From: a bacterium
GTDB lineage: Bacteria > Armatimonadota > Fimbriimonadia > Fimbriimonadales > Fimbriimonadaceae
Direction of reading: 5' to 3'
DNA length: 64,000 nucleotides
NCBI GenBank assembly: GCA_027485645.1
Contig: JAIXQR010000007.1
Span: 806,001 to 870,000, forward strand
Below the pieces are notes generated by a model. That model did no database searches and was not told where the DNA came from. It saw nothing but the letters and a program-made list of their open reading frames with translations. Of this stretch, positions 43,351 to 52,973 are shown one piece after another. A program made the position numbers and the translations under genes. How positions within the stretch are numbered: the first letter of the stretch is position 1; each line of letters opens with the position of its first letter.

Positions 43351-45885
43351 GTGCAATCGAATCGTCTCCGTAGCGTCAGCATGTTGGCCCTGGCAATCGT
43401 CGGCATCAGCACCGGCCTCGCCCTCACATTCCAGTCGATCAACAAAGTTGGCGATCTCACCGGAAAGGGGATCCTCGTCAATACCGGACAGTGGATCAAG
43501 CCAGACGGCCAGCTCTCCGTCTTTGCCGACCGACCGGTCGATGTTCAACTGACCGCAAACGGAAAGACCGCCTACGTTAAGGAATCGAACGGACTCACCA
43601 TCATCGACGTTCCGACCGGAAAGATCCTTCAACGACTGAAGATCACCGGGGCCTCTTCTCACACTGGCCTCGCCCTTTCGACCGACGAGTCGAAGCTGTA
43701 CTACAGCAATGCCAACAACGGCATCATCGAAATTAACGTGGCCGCGACGCCTGCCACGGTCGCACGCACCATTACGATGCCGCGACCATCCGTCGGCGGC
43801 GCACCATACCCTTGTGACCTCGTCCTGCACGGCGGAAAGCTGTACGCCGCCCTCAGCCGATCTAACCAAGTTGCCGAGATCAACCTGGAATCTGGCAAGG
43901 TCGAACGAACGATTGACGTTGCCCCCGCACCATTCGGACTGGCGGTCGACTCCGAAACGAACACTCTTTGGGTTTCGAGTTGGGGACGCACACCTCAAGC
44001 CGGGCAGCAAAAATCAAACGCATCCGGCACCCCGGTAGCGGTAGACCGACGCGGAATCGCGACCGGCGGAACCGTTTCGCAAATCTCGCTAGCAAGCGGA
44101 AAGGTTGCCAAGGCCGTCGAGGTCGGCCGCCAGCCATGCGAATTGGTCGTGCGCGACGGCCAGATCTACGTTGCTGTGGCAAACGACGATGAAGTCATCG
44201 CAATCAATGCGAATTCTGGCAAGTGGGTCCCGCTCTGGAAGTCAACCGTCGGGGCCGCTCCTTCCGCGCTCACGGCCCTTCCCAACGGCCAAATGGCCGT
44301 CGCTTGCGGCGGAAGCAACGAAGTCATTGTTCTCTCCGCCGGTGAATTTGCGCCGGTCGAAACCTACCGATCCGGTTGGTACCCAACCGCCGTCCGTGCG
44401 TTCGAGAACAACCTCGTCGTCGTGAGCGCCAAGGGGCTTGGCGGCCGACGAAACGAGCTTCGCAATGGCAAATTTGACTCCTTTGCCGTCACCGAAAAAC
44501 TCGGCACTCCGCTCTCGGTAGCCGACGAAAAGTCCCGCGGCGTCTATCAATTCACCGGCACTCTGAGCGTGATCCCTCGAACCGAGACCACCCTTAAGCC
44601 AGAGACCGTAGCTGCCGTCCTACCGGCTCGCAAGAACATCGCTCCAAAGCCCGTACCAGAGCGGCCCGGCGAACCAAGCGTTTTCAAGCACGTGATCTAC
44701 GTTCTGAAAGAGAACCGAACGTATGACCAGGTATTCGGCGACATCCCCGGTGCCGATGGCGATCCAAGCCTCTGCATTTATGGCGATGACGTCACGCCAA
44801 ACCACCACGCCCTCGCGAAGGAATTTGTCCTCCTGGACAACTACTACTGCAACGGCGTCCTCAGTGCCGATGGTCACTCGTGGAGCACCGAAGGCAATGC
44901 CACGACGTACTTCGAGCGATCCTTCGGCGGCTGGACCCGTAGCTACCCGTTCGGCGACGATCCACTAGCAATCTCGTCCACCGGACACATCTGGGATGCC
45001 GTGCTGGATAAGGGGCTGACCTTCCGAAACTACGGCGAGTACGACTACGCTGCCCCAAGCAAAGGCGAGAATCACACGGCAGTTCTGAAGGACTTCCAAT
45101 CCGGGGCGCGCAAGGTCAAATTCAGCCACAAGATCGAAATTGAGCGGCTCAAAAAGTACAGCCACCCCGAATGTCCGGGCTGGAACATGGAAATCCCCGA
45201 CATCGTCCGCGCGAGCTACTTCCTGAAGGATCTCAAAACGGCCGAACAAACCGGGAAGCTTCCGAACTTCAACTTCGTCTACCTTCCGCAAGACCACACG
45301 TCTGGCACCGGCGCGGGCGCACCGGCCCCAACCGCCCACATGGCGGATAACGACCTTGCCCTCGGCCAAATCGTCGACGCCGTCAGCAAATCGAAGTTCT
45401 GGAAGAACACCGTCATCTTCGTGATCGAAGACGACCCTCAGGCTGGCTTCGACCACGTGGACGGACATCGATCAATCTGCCTGGTCGTGAGCCCATACAC
45501 TCGCCGGGGCGCGGTTGTGTCGAAGTTCTACAACCAAGGCGCCGTCCTCAAGACGGTTCGTCACGTCCTCGGCCTAAAGCCGGCGACCCGGTTTGAGATT
45601 CAGGCGAACCTGATGTCGGATTGTTTCCAAGCCAAGCCAAACCTGAAGCCGTTTAACGTTCGCCCGAACCGCGTGGCTCTCGATCTGATGAACCCGAGCC
45701 GCAGCACATTCCGAAAGCTGGACATGACGCGACCAGACACGGTGGATGAGAACGAGTTCAATCGGCAACTCTGGGCGGCTGCGAAAGGTAACGTTCCCTA
45801 TCCGGCTAGTCTCGCCGGAGCCCACGGAACCGGCCTAGCGGCAAAAGGGCTCAAGATCGATCAGAACGTGACCGAACAAGACTAG
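43351..45885 (+). CDS. YncE-like propeller fused to an alkaline-phosphatase-superfamily phosphoesterase
   Basis: 844 aa with GTG start and a signal-like N-terminus. Residues about 40-410 are a YncE/YVTN-type propeller (SNANNGIIEIN, AALSRSNQVAEINL). From about 445 a phosphoesterase domain begins: HVIYVLKENRTYDQVFGDIPG, DGHSWSTEGN, MADNDLALGQIVDAVSKSKF and VIEDDPQAGFDHVDGHRS, with metal ligands like those of phospholipase C/acid phosphatase AcpA. A known fused family (bifunctional YncE/alkaline phosphatase family). Substrate unknown. Only 24 nt upstream of hrcA. Confidence 0.88.
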   Translation: MQSNRLRSVSMLALAIVGISTGLALTFQSINKVGDLTGKGILVNTGQWIKPDGQLSVFADRPVDVQLTANGKTAYVKESNGLTIIDVPTGKILQRLKITGASSHTGLALSTDESKLYYSNANNGIIEINVAATPATVARTITMPRPSVGGAPYPCDLVLHGGKLYAALSRSNQVAEINLESGKVERTIDVAPAPFGLAVDSETNTLWVSSWGRTPQAGQQKSNASGTPVAVDRRGIATGGTVSQISLASGKVAKAVEVGRQPCELVVRDGQIYVAVANDDEVIAINANSGKWVPLWKSTVGAAPSALTALPNGQMAVACGGSNEVIVLSAGEFAPVETYRSGWYPTAVRAFENNLVVVSAKGLGGRRNELRNGKFDSFAVTEKLGTPLSVADEKSRGVYQFTGTLSVIPRTETTLKPETVAAVLPARKNIAPKPVPERPGEPSVFKHVIYVLKENRTYDQVFGDIPGADGDPSLCIYGDDVTPNHHALAKEFVLLDNYYCNGVLSADGHSWSTEGNATTYFERSFGGWTRSYPFGDDPLAISSTGHIWDAVLDKGLTFRNYGEYDYAAPSKGENHTAVLKDFQSGARKVKFSHKIEIERLKKYSHPECPGWNMEIPDIVRASYFLKDLKTAEQTGKLPNFNFVYLPQDHTSGTGAGAPAPTAHMADNDLALGQIVDAVSKSKFWKNTVIFVIEDDPQAGFDHVDGHRSICLVVSPYTRRGAVVSKFYNQGAVLKTVRHVLGLKPATRFEIQANLMSDCFQAKPNLKPFNVRPNRVALDLMNPSRSTFRKLDMTRPDTVDENEFNRQLWAAAKGNVPYPASLAGAHGTGLAAKGLKIDQNVTEQD

Positions 45886-45897
45886 GCCGCTCGCCCG

Positions 45898-45903
45898 TAC
45901 AAT
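45898..45903 (+). promoter_or_regulatory. -10 element of a leaderless hrcA transcript
   Basis: TACAAT with 6 nt to the ATG at 45910; no good -35 and no Shine-Dalgarno. Confidence 0.6.
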
Positions 45904-45909
45904 ATAGGG

Positions 45910-46935
45910 ATGGCAGAAATTGACGGTCGTAAGAAGACAATTCTGCACGCGATCATCGTGGAGTACGTGCTCACGGCAGAACCCGTGGGCAGCGAATCCC
46001 TTGTCGCGAAATACCCCCTTGGCGTAAAGTCCGCGACCGTTCGCAACGAGATGGCGGAGTTGCTCGATCTAGGATTGATCGAGCAACCCCACACCAGCGC
46101 GGGTCGAATTCCAAGCGATCTCGGCTACCGGTATTACGTCGACAAACTTGTGATCTCGAAAGAGATCGAGCTCAGCATCCAAGATCGGCTCAAGTCGGCT
46201 ACCGGAGACGGCGAAGCCCTGCAAACCGTGCTTCGCGATGCCACCCGAATGCTCAGCCGTCTGACGCACCTGCTCGGAGTTGCCGCCACCATCCGAGAAC
46301 CGAACCTGTCGATCAAGACCGCCATCCTGTCTGCCCTCGGGCCGAACCAAGTTCTTTTGGTCATTGCGCTCAGTAACGGCCAAATTGAGAACCGAATGAT
46401 CGAAGTCCCGGCCGACCTCACCTTAGAGCAAGTCGGAGCGGCAAACGAATTTCTTACGGCGAACCTGCTAGGGGTCGGACTCCGAACGGCGGCGCAGATG
46501 AAGCCACCGGTTTCTGCGAACCCTGCTGTGGATCGGCTCATCAGTGTCAGCTGGACGCAACTCAAGGCGATTGCCAAGCTGTACTCTCGTGGCTCGCTCA
46601 TCACCGAAGGAGAGGAGTATCTGGTGACGCAGCCAGAATTCCGCCGCGACCTCGATACCTACACGCAACTGATTCAGGAGCTAAACGACTCCGAAGCGCT
46701 GTACCAGAGCGTCGCTAAAGGTGACTCCAACCAGGTGGTCACCATCGGTCGCGAGAACCGCCGAGACGAGCTCAAACAGTTCTCAATCGTGCGCCAAAGT
46801 TTCTATGTGGGAGAAACCGAAACCGGAGTGATCGCCGTTGTCGGCCCAACGCGAATGCGGTACGACGACAGCATCCCCTTGGTGAACTTCACCGCCCAAA
46901 CGCTAAGCGAGTCGCTCACCAAGTACTTCGGCTAA
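45910..46935 (+). CDS. hrcA: Heat-inducible transcription repressor HrcA
   Basis: 341 aa. N-terminal winged helix (RKKTILHAIIVEYVLTAEPVGSESLV; SATVRNEMAELLDLGLIEQPHTSAGRIP), then the GAF-like dimer core and a C-terminal MRYDDSIPLVNFTAQTLSESL. It represses chaperone genes via CIRCE elements. No grpE, dnaK or dnaJ follows (the next gene is on the minus strand), and I see no CIRCE in the window. Confidence 0.95.
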   Translation: MAEIDGRKKTILHAIIVEYVLTAEPVGSESLVAKYPLGVKSATVRNEMAELLDLGLIEQPHTSAGRIPSDLGYRYYVDKLVISKEIELSIQDRLKSATGDGEALQTVLRDATRMLSRLTHLLGVAATIREPNLSIKTAILSALGPNQVLLVIALSNGQIENRMIEVPADLTLEQVGAANEFLTANLLGVGLRTAAQMKPPVSANPAVDRLISVSWTQLKAIAKLYSRGSLITEGEEYLVTQPEFRRDLDTYTQLIQELNDSEALYQSVAKGDSNQVVTIGRENRRDELKQFSIVRQSFYVGETETGVIAVVGPTRMRYDDSIPLVNFTAQTLSESLTKYFG

Positions 46936-46938
46936 CTG

Positions 46939-47649
46939 TCACTTCATCAAGAAGAGGTTGTCGCCGAGGCCGGTGTTTACCTTCACGCTCTCGTACCGGG
47001 TGACGCCAGCAACGACGTTATTCACGTTCTTAACCGAGACCTGCGTCGGAATCCAAACACCACCGAACGACTTGGGATTCTCGTAGATGAACGTCGCGAG
47101 TTGTCGGCCGGGCTGGTTGTACCACTCCCGCTTGTTCGTGACCCCTTTCTCAACGTCAACCCAAATGCGGTGCCGACTGGTGTCATCGGTGTTTTGGTAA
47201 GTGAGATCAAAAACGGCGTCGCCGGTCGCTCGGTCCATGCGCACAAACTTTGCCTGGAACAAGTCCTTGAACAGCGCGGGCGTCAGCACACCAAAATCCA
47301 GCGGCGTTTGGCGACGGCCTGGCGATCGAGCAAGGTCTTGCTTCGTATTCACCCGCAGGCGCGGGACTTTGATCATCTGCTGAGGACCATCAATGATGTA
47401 GACCGCCGAGGTCTCGTCGACTTGGGCCTCCAGGCGCAGCTTAAGGGGTTCCTTGTACTGAAACTGGATTCGATCGAATCGGTAGGTGGTACCAAAATCG
47501 TCGTTAATCTCACGCAAGTCTTTCTGAGAAGCTTTAACCTTCTTTGCAACGAACGTCGCGTCACGAAGGCCTTTTTGGGTGTAGTCTTGAATCTCTGGAG
47601 CAAGGGAGCCGGACCCAAGGACTACCGCCATCAATAATTCGGTCATCAT
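46939..47649 (-). CDS. Outer-membrane lipoprotein-sorting-like protein (DUF1571-type)
   Basis: 236 aa with N-terminal hydrophobic segment (MMTELLMAVVLGSGS). The beta-rich body has MIKVPRLRVN, QPGRQLATFIYENP and GVWIPTQVSVKNV, reminiscent of the LolA/LolB fold and of DUF1571. The family assignment is tentative. TATCCT lies 7 nt before the ATG, again without Shine-Dalgarno. The converging end is 3 nt from the hrcA stop. Confidence 0.65.
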   Translation of the reverse strand: MMTELLMAVVLGSGSLAPEIQDYTQKGLRDATFVAKKVKASQKDLREINDDFGTTYRFDRIQFQYKEPLKLRLEAQVDETSAVYIIDGPQQMIKVPRLRVNTKQDLARSPGRRQTPLDFGVLTPALFKDLFQAKFVRMDRATGDAVFDLTYQNTDDTSRHRIWVDVEKGVTNKREWYNQPGRQLATFIYENPKSFGGVWIPTQVSVKNVNNVVAGVTRYESVKVNTGLGDNLFLMK

Positions 47650-47656
47650 TTTTCAA

Positions 47657-47662
47657 AGGATA
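47657..47662 (-). promoter_or_regulatory. -10 element of a probably leaderless transcript
   Basis: TATCCT (minus strand) with 7 nt to the ATG at 47649. Confidence 0.4.
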
Positions 47663-47688
47663 TCTCCCCGCAGGGAAAACCATTAGGC

Positions 47689-48729
47689 ATGACGTCTGAC
47701 CCTATCGAGCGTTATCTCCGGAGGTCCGCTCGTCTCGATCGGCGACAGCGGATTAGAGTCATGTCGTCCTCTGAGGTGACCGATACCGGTCTCGCCGCCC
47801 TGCAAGCGATCGGCCGCCGGATCATTCCCGGCAGCGCGGTCGGATTACTTTTCTGCTCCATCGGGCTCACCTTCCTTGGGCGCTATGTCGTTCCGGCCCT
47901 GAGCGAGACCACCAACCCAGATCGGATCGAAGTCCAAATTGCCGAATTCATCGGCACGCTATCGCTTGGACTGTTCGTCGCGATCCCGCTGATGATGTTC
48001 GGCATCGCCCTCATCGTCCCGCGAGCAACCAAACTGACCGCTCAATGGATGCTCGGCGAACCGCTAGACGACTCTGACCAAGTCTTTGGCGGCGCCGCAT
48101 TTCGAGATGCCGCCAAGATCATCTTCACCATCGTGGCCCGCAGTGCTCGCTTCCTTATAGCCTCGTGCGCGTTGCTGATCGTTAGTGGCCTGCTGAGCCA
48201 AGTCCAATCGAACTTTCGGTTCCTCATTGCCCTGATTGCGATCTTTGCCCTAAACGCCGTTGGGCTGAGCCTTTTGGCGTTCATCGGCACGGCGGCAAAG
48301 TACTCCCTTGCCCTACCAGCGATGCTCGTCGAAAAGATCGACGCGAAAGCGGCGCTAGATCGATCGCGACAGTTGATGGCCACGGAGCGTCGAATCCAAA
48401 GCGGCTACATCACGGTTTGGTTCCAGTTCGGCTTCTTCATCATCCTTTTCGGACTGCTGACGTTAGGTTTTAGCGTCGCTGTCAGCTACATCGCGGGCTT
48501 GCTACAGCTGGAGTCCTTTGCCCAAACTCGCACTTACGGCCCCATGATGATGGAAGTCGTATCTCAGATTGGCCCGTACATTTCGTTACTTTTGGTCGTC
48601 CCAGCGTTTGCAACCGTGACCACCGTGATCTACTTTGAACGCCGCACTCGATTGGAGGGATATGACATTGCGCAGTTGGCACAAGAAACTCGTGTTACTC
48701 GTCGTAGTCGTTTCGACGTTACTGAGTAG
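47689..48729 (+). CDS. Multipass membrane protein of a DUF4129 operon
   Basis: 346 aa with about six hydrophobic segments (starting near AIGRRIIPGSAVGLLFCSIG and ending PYISLLLVVPAFATVTTV). The segment LALPAMLVEKIDAKAALDRS resembles that of glycerophosphodiester-phosphodiesterase membrane-domain proteins, which often precede DUF4129 genes. The C-terminal 22 codons overlap the next gene by 68 nt, unusually long. Function unknown. Confidence 0.75.
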   Translation: MTSDPIERYLRRSARLDRRQRIRVMSSSEVTDTGLAALQAIGRRIIPGSAVGLLFCSIGLTFLGRYVVPALSETTNPDRIEVQIAEFIGTLSLGLFVAIPLMMFGIALIVPRATKLTAQWMLGEPLDDSDQVFGGAAFRDAAKIIFTIVARSARFLIASCALLIVSGLLSQVQSNFRFLIALIAIFALNAVGLSLLAFIGTAAKYSLALPAMLVEKIDAKAALDRSRQLMATERRIQSGYITVWFQFGFFIILFGLLTLGFSVAVSYIAGLLQLESFAQTRTYGPMMMEVVSQIGPYISLLLVVPAFATVTTVIYFERRTRLEGYDIAQLAQETRVTRRSRFDVTE

Positions 48730-49576
48730 CGCTTTCGCCGAAACCTACGGTGAACTCCAAAACCGAATCGCTAACGCAAAACCGGCGGAAGTTGTTGCGG
48801 CAGTGCGAGAATCGTCGCTGGTCAAATCCGACGCGCAATTGCGAAGCCTCTTGCAGTCAAAAGAGCCGATTGCCAAACGCGCATCAAGCATGCGAGATTG
48901 GGTCGGCACGCGCGCCTGGGCAGCCACAATCGAGCCCAAGCGCGACGGCAAAGCCATTGCGGTGACCGCAAAGCGCTCACGGCTTTACATTGACCAAACC
49001 GAAAAGGCAAAGAGTAACTGGCTCGAAAATGCCTTCAAAGGCTTGCAGTTCAATTTTCCGCAGCCGAGGTTTTCCTCGAACCAAAGTCCGTTCGATGGCC
49101 TATTCGGAGGGCCTTTGCTGGTTCAAATCATGTGGGGGCTGCTGGCGCTCGCTGGCATTGCACTGGCGTGGTTCGCCATCCAACACATCCGCACCGTCCA
49201 AAGCCGCAAGCGCGTCGCCACGGCGATTTTGGAGGAAGACGAACCCGAACGAACCGTCGATGAATGGCTCGCCCAGGCCGATGCCCTCGCGGCAGAAGGT
49301 CGCTACCGAGAAAGTGTCCGTTGCCTTTATCTCGCGACCCTACTGCGCATCGATGAAGCTGGAGTCGCAAAGTTTGAGCGTAGCGAGACCAACTGGGAGC
49401 ACTTAGCCCGAATTGAGGCGAGCAACAAACTGCCCTCCGAAATCGAATTCCGAACGCCGACCAAGGCTTTTGACCGCATTTGGTACGGGTTCATTGTCCG
49501 GGGGCAAGTTGATGTCGACGAGTTTCGCGCCATCTATCAAAACATTCGCCAGTCGCTTCAAGGAGCCAGGCGTTGA
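48662..49576 (+). CDS. DUF4129 domain membrane protein
   Basis: 304 aa from the ATG at 48662 with GGAGGG directly upstream. Signal peptide (LVLLVVVVSTLLSSAFA), an extracytoplasmic region, one TM segment (IMWGLLALAGIALAWFAI), then a cytoplasmic DUF4129-like domain (VDEWLAQADALAAEGRYRESVRCLYLATLLRI; IWYGFIVRGQVDVDEF). Usually encoded with MoxR ATPase and DUF58 proteins, which are absent here. The TGA overlaps the TTG start of the next gene (TTGA). Confidence 0.87.
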   Translation: MTLRSWHKKLVLLVVVVSTLLSSAFAETYGELQNRIANAKPAEVVAAVRESSLVKSDAQLRSLLQSKEPIAKRASSMRDWVGTRAWAATIEPKRDGKAIAVTAKRSRLYIDQTEKAKSNWLENAFKGLQFNFPQPRFSSNQSPFDGLFGGPLLVQIMWGLLALAGIALAWFAIQHIRTVQSRKRVATAILEEDEPERTVDEWLAQADALAAEGRYRESVRCLYLATLLRIDEAGVAKFERSETNWEHLARIEASNKLPSEIEFRTPTKAFDRIWYGFIVRGQVDVDEFRAIYQNIRQSLQGARR

Positions 49577-50691
49577 AGACCAAGTGGATCGCCGTCACCG
49601 CATGGCTTCTGGTCGGCGTCCTCCTCGTCAGTGGAGCTAGCCTCTGGATTGGCAAGCGATCTAGTGAGACGTTCCCTTCGGCAAATTCGGTTGATCCGTC
49701 TGGCCTCCAGGCGTTCCAAGACGCGTTAAAAACAACCGGAGCCCCGATCGTTGTTGACCGGCGTGGAAAGCCGCAGATCCAGCCCACAGACTTGGTGATT
49801 GTCTCGGCGATCGGTGGCGCTGACTTCAGCTTGGTTGCCTCGGCCGAGCCAAAACCGTCCCCGGCATCCAACTTCAACGTGCGTGAGCATGTTCGGAACG
49901 GAGGAACGGCAGTACTGCTCTCCTATCCTCCGAACTTTAAAGACCGGACCGCCCTTTCAAAGTCCGAACCGGAAGTTGTAACGCTGGCCAGTGGAGTCAA
50001 AAAACGAATCACCCCTGGGGGTGAAGACTTCTCCAAGGAGTTTGACGACGCCGTTCCTTCCCCGTACCTCGAGATCGCAAAGGGTGAATCATGGCTCGCG
50101 GTGGGCCGAGTCTTCGGGAAAGGAAAGGTGCTGGCAATCAACGATGCAACCTTAATCACGAATCGCTTTATCGCCGCCCATGATAATGCAGAGGTCGTCC
50201 TCGGCTTAGTTCAAAACCTCGTGCAGCCGGACCGAAGGATCGTCTTTATCGAGCGAGACTTCAATCGCCGTGATCCCTCCCTTCTCGACGTTCTCGGGCC
50301 GGAAACAACAACCGCGTTCTACCAATGCCTCTTCGTTCTTTTCGTGATCGCTTGGAGCCTAGGCAAACGCTTTGGGGAACCAGATGCTGAGCGTGTCGCG
50401 CAACGAGGAAACCGAGACTTGCTGCTCGCGATCCGGGACACCTACGCTAGGGCGCAGCGGCACGATGCGGCGATTCAAACCAGCATCGATCGCGCTGAGG
50501 CTGTGATTCGGAAACGAACTCGCTCCGACATTTCGCTCCTGAACTACGCCAAGGGCCATCCGGCCCTCGACGCCGAGTATCGCCGGCTCCTTCATTTCCA
50601 GATCCTTGGCGCTCCTCCCGAGGCAGATTGGCTCGAAGCCATACAAACTTTTGAGACGGAAGTGGAAGAAACCTTCAAAACACCCGTTTAG
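49573..50691 (+). CDS. DUF4350 domain membrane protein
   Basis: 372 aa, TTG start. N-terminal TM (WIAVTAWLLVGVLLVSGASLWI), a DUF4350 domain (SGLQAFQDALKTTGAPIV, a Rossmann-like region to GGTAVLLSYP), a second TM near YQCLFVLFVIAWSLG and a cytoplasmic tail. Commonly next to DUF4129 and MoxR in what may be a membrane-remodelling or exopolysaccharide-linked system. Overlaps the previous gene by 4 nt. Confidence 0.87.
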   Translation: MKTKWIAVTAWLLVGVLLVSGASLWIGKRSSETFPSANSVDPSGLQAFQDALKTTGAPIVVDRRGKPQIQPTDLVIVSAIGGADFSLVASAEPKPSPASNFNVREHVRNGGTAVLLSYPPNFKDRTALSKSEPEVVTLASGVKKRITPGGEDFSKEFDDAVPSPYLEIAKGESWLAVGRVFGKGKVLAINDATLITNRFIAAHDNAEVVLGLVQNLVQPDRRIVFIERDFNRRDPSLLDVLGPETTTAFYQCLFVLFVIAWSLGKRFGEPDAERVAQRGNRDLLLAIRDTYARAQRHDAAIQTSIDRAEAVIRKRTRSDISLLNYAKGHPALDAEYRRLLHFQILGAPPEADWLEAIQTFETEVEETFKTPV

Positions 50692-50729
50692 TGGACTCAC
50701 GGTCTTCGTCAGGTGTGGATACTTAGAGC

Positions 50730-51107
50730 ATGCGTGCAATGACTGTTTCGATCGCGGTGCTCCTAGCTGCCGCAGCCATGGCTCAGACCGCCGCCCCGAA
50801 GAACGAAAAGCCGGCTCCACTCCCGGCGTCGCTCGTGCCGCTTGAAAAAAATTACAAGTCGACCAAGGCCGTTTTCGCCAAGAAGCCGAAGGACAAGGCC
50901 GCCCGCGAGGCGTTCATCAAGGCCACCACGATCTTCGGCCACGAAACGATGATTCACCCAGAACTGCCCGCACGGACCAAGTACCGAGATGCGCTCCGGC
51001 TTTACCGAGAAGTTCTGAAACTCGAACCAAAGCACCCGGTCGCCAAGAAAGAGCACGACCTCATCGTTTCCATCTATGAACAGATGGGTCGACCAGTTCC
51101 GAAGTAA
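50730..51107 (+). CDS. Small secreted protein, TPR-like
   Basis: 125 aa with signal peptide (MTVSIAVLLAAAAMAQ). The rest is Lys-rich with helical repeats (ALRLYREVLKLEPKHPVAKKEHD) of TPR type. Upstream, GATACT sits 6 nt before the ATG (a near-match to the -10 pattern). It follows the DUF4350 gene by 38 nt and precedes the GT-C-like gene by 12 nt. No function assigned. Confidence 0.72.
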   Translation: MRAMTVSIAVLLAAAAMAQTAAPKNEKPAPLPASLVPLEKNYKSTKAVFAKKPKDKAAREAFIKATTIFGHETMIHPELPARTKYRDALRLYREVLKLEPKHPVAKKEHDLIVSIYEQMGRPVPK

Positions 51108-51119
51108 TTTTCCATCCAT

Positions 51120-52973
51120 ATGACCGAGGTTTCGCCGGAAGAAAGGCGCGAGATAGAGAGCAAATTTGTTCGCAATCTAGCCATTGCCGCGGCAATTCTG
51201 GCCGGATTGCCGGCGCTGATTGCCTGGCAATCCGGGCCTATTGGCGGCGTGTACCTCGGTCACCAGTTCGCTACCGACGACCACATGGTCTACGCCGCTT
51301 GGATGCGGCAAGCCATGGATGGCCGCTTCTTATTCGACAACCGGTTCACGACCGACGCGCAACCCGGTCTGACGATCCACCTGTACTTCCTGGTCATGGG
51401 GTGGATCGCAAAGTTCCTCGGTATTCCGATCACCACCCTCATTGCCCGAATGGGCTTTTCGGCTGGCTTCGTTTACCTGCTGCACCGCCTCGTTCGGCGA
51501 ATGGACTGGACCATCCACGCCACTAAGCTCAGCTTGCTGTTTTCCGTGCTTGGAGGAGGCATCGGCTTCGCGCTCTGGCATGACTTTGGCGTTGCCATTG
51601 TCAAATCGGCACCGGACTTTTTGAACCAAATCCTGATGGGCCGACTGCCCATCGACACCTGGCAGCCCGAGGGCTTCGTGCTCTCCTCCATGCTCACCAA
51701 CGGCCTGTTCATGGTGAGTCTGTGCCTCATCCTCTTCATCTTTGACTGCTTCTTAGAAGCCGAGCAAAGCTGGAAACCGGTGCTTCCCGGAGCGATCGCC
51801 TTCGGCGTGCTGATGAACATCCATAGCTACGATGTTCTGCTCATCGGCATGGTCATGTTCGGATTCTTGGTGATGGCCTGGGCGCGCGATAAGGCGACGA
51901 AAGCCTGGATCATTCGCTCGCTTGCCATCTCCGCCGGCATCATTCCAGCGGCGCTGTGGTTCGTGTATGTCCTTCGCGAGGATCCCGTTTTCCAAGCCCG
52001 CGCGGCGACGGAGACGTTCTCCCCGAACTTCCGACAGGTTCTGTTTGGCTACTTCTTCCTGATCCTGCTTGCGGTTCCAACCTTGTTCGCCTCACGCGAT
52101 GGCAAGAAACGACCGTACTTTGCGTCGGGGCTGTACGTCGCGGTGCTCCTATTGCTCGCCGTACTGGCCCAGAACCACACCGATGGCTACTTCATTCCGA
52201 TGGTGGTCTGGGTTCTGCTCTACGGGTTCACCGTGTTCCTGCTTTACAGCGTGGCCAACCTGAATTCCGCCCGGAACTTGTTCGTGTCCTGGGCACTTGT
52301 CGGAACCATCGCGATCTACTTCCCGATGCTCTTCCAACGGAAACTCGGCATGGGTTTGGTGATTCCTTGGGCCGTCTTAGCTGCTGGCGGAGCGGCGATC
52401 ATCCTCGCCAAGCAAGAGCGCTCCGCGCGTAACTTGGCCACCGCGCTTGCGATCATCATCATCGGCGCGAGTAGCTTCCGCTGGGTCTTCCGAGAAATCA
52501 CCCTCGCCCAGACGAACGTCGCAAACACCATTGTCCATCCTGTCTACTTGTCGGCCGATGCCAACAAGGTGATCACCGCGCTCAACCAGATCTCCGAGAA
52601 AAAGGTCGTGGTGGCTCCGCCGGGCATTCCGGCGCGTGCCGTCGATTCGGCCGGGCAAACCATCCCGGACACTTTCCTCACCCCGATCATGCCGGACTTG
52701 AATCCGATTGCTAGTGGACTTTCTGGCGCGTACACGTATGCCGGCCACTGGAGCGAAACGCCTAAGTACAACGAACGACGCGGCGAACTCGAGCGGTTCT
52801 TCTATCGCCCTGGCCTGCCAGAAGATAAGAAAGCTTGGCTGAACGAGATTGGCGCGACCCACGTGATTGTCCCGTCACCGGAAGCCTTCCCACAGATGGA
52901 ACTACCGGACCTCAGCAGCCTCGGTGAAGTCGTGGTTCAAGGAACGCAGTTCAGCTTGATCAAAGTGAACTAG
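51120..52973 (+). CDS. Polytopic membrane protein, GT-C glycosyltransferase-like
   Basis: 617 aa with roughly a dozen TM segments. The first extracytoplasmic loop has acidic residues (ATDDHMVYAAWMRQAMDGRF), placed as in the catalytic loop of GT-C glycosyltransferases (dolichyl/undecaprenyl-phosphate sugar users). The C-terminal 120 residues are a soluble domain (NEIGATHVIVPSPEAF). No family can be named firmly. It converges with the VanW gene, overlapping by 14 nt. Confidence 0.7.
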   Translation: MTEVSPEERREIESKFVRNLAIAAAILAGLPALIAWQSGPIGGVYLGHQFATDDHMVYAAWMRQAMDGRFLFDNRFTTDAQPGLTIHLYFLVMGWIAKFLGIPITTLIARMGFSAGFVYLLHRLVRRMDWTIHATKLSLLFSVLGGGIGFALWHDFGVAIVKSAPDFLNQILMGRLPIDTWQPEGFVLSSMLTNGLFMVSLCLILFIFDCFLEAEQSWKPVLPGAIAFGVLMNIHSYDVLLIGMVMFGFLVMAWARDKATKAWIIRSLAISAGIIPAALWFVYVLREDPVFQARAATETFSPNFRQVLFGYFFLILLAVPTLFASRDGKKRPYFASGLYVAVLLLLAVLAQNHTDGYFIPMVVWVLLYGFTVFLLYSVANLNSARNLFVSWALVGTIAIYFPMLFQRKLGMGLVIPWAVLAAGGAAIILAKQERSARNLATALAIIIIGASSFRWVFREITLAQTNVANTIVHPVYLSADANKVITALNQISEKKVVVAPPGIPARAVDSAGQTIPDTFLTPIMPDLNPIASGLSGAYTYAGHWSETPKYNERRGELERFFYRPGLPEDKKAWLNEIGATHVIVPSPEAFPQMELPDLSSLGEVVVQGTQFSLIKVN

